Source of the DNA: Chloroflexota bacterium
GTDB taxonomy: Bacteria > Chloroflexota > Anaerolineae > Anaerolineales > DRMV01
Direction of reading: 5' to 3'
Assembly: GCA_013154225.1 (NCBI GenBank)
Contig: JAADCW010000009.1
Location: forward strand, 1-34,881
DNA length: 34,881 bases
The stretch's first letter is position 1; the number at the start of each line of letters is the position of its first letter. The position numbers and the translations under genes were made by a program. Below, one piece after another: positions 34,706-34,881 of this stretch. Under the pieces are notes generated by a model. It was not told the origin of the DNA. It did not search any database and was given only the letters and a program-made list of their open reading frames with translations.

Positions 34706-34881
34706 TCAGCCCGCGCGTTGCAGGAAGGCTGCGACGTCGGGCCAGAGGGCTTCCAGCGTGCCTTCGCCTGCGCGGTACCAGTGGATGCGCGGGTCGTCGG
34801 CTTTGAACCAGTTGGCCTGGCGGCGCACAAAGCGGCGGGTGCGGCGCTGGATTTGGCGCACGGCTTCTTCCAGGGGAATTT
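34706..34881 (-). CDS. miaA: tRNA dimethylallyltransferase, C-terminal 58 residues (cut by window edge)
   Basis: MiaA adds the isopentenyl group to A37 of tRNAs reading UNN codons. Only the last 58 residues are visible: the RRTRRFVRRQANWFKADDPRIHWY segment matches the conserved MiaA C-terminus (RxTRxxxKRQxTWFR, then HW or NW). The gene starts beyond the right edge. The stop lies 51 bases before the CBS-pair gene. Confidence 0.82.
   Translation of the reverse strand, partial: IPLEEAVRQIQRRTRRFVRRQANWFKADDPRIHWYRAGEGTLEALWPDVAAFLQRAG

Overview
The window looks like a piece of a chromosome from a Chloroflexota bacterium, most likely Anaerolineae-like. The reasons are moderately high G+C, two membrane proteins of the Chlor_Arch_YYY/DUF2298 family (known mainly from Chloroflexi and Archaea), Thr/Pro-rich lipoprotein linkers, an LDH-like malate dehydrogenase and the style of the housekeeping genes. 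There are 20 protein genes. gyrA and miaA are cut by the window edges. I see no tRNA, rRNA, CRISPR array, insertion sequence or phage gene. All but three genes (cyclase, zinc-ribbon protein, CBM9-like lipoprotein) are on the minus strand.

1-8705 (read right to left): a large hybrid histidine kinase without a response regulator, then rpoC with its own sigma70-type promoter and terminator and no rpoB beside it, then the start of gyrA with its own promoter.

8984-22675: the most distinctive region. It is a tightly packed minus-strand gene set: SAM methyltransferase, GT-C glycosyltransferase, a 1613-residue glycosyltransferase-DUF2298 fusion, a stand-alone DUF2298 protein, another GT-C-like membrane protein, cytidylate kinase and a PlsC-like acyltransferase. 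Four consecutive polytopic membrane proteins make it a candidate envelope glycosylation or glycolipid module; the function is inferred from family and context only. It is followed upstream by a 324-base gap with a short imperfect repeat and the aspS terminator.

23000-28018: aspS (residues typical of a non-discriminating enzyme), divergent from a CHASE2 adenylate cyclase; then an unrecognised 205-residue protein divergent from a 101-residue Cys-rich zinc-ribbon protein.

28154-34881: central metabolism and redox: mitochondrial-type citrate synthase and malate dehydrogenase in tandem; two adjacent thioredoxin-reductase-like enzymes with different NAD(P)H-site signatures, under a promoter overlapped by a perfect inverted repeat; an orphan groES, divergent from a CBM9-like lipoprotein; a CBS-pair protein; and the end of miaA. 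Gene ends are marked by clear hairpin terminators, several bidirectional between convergent genes.
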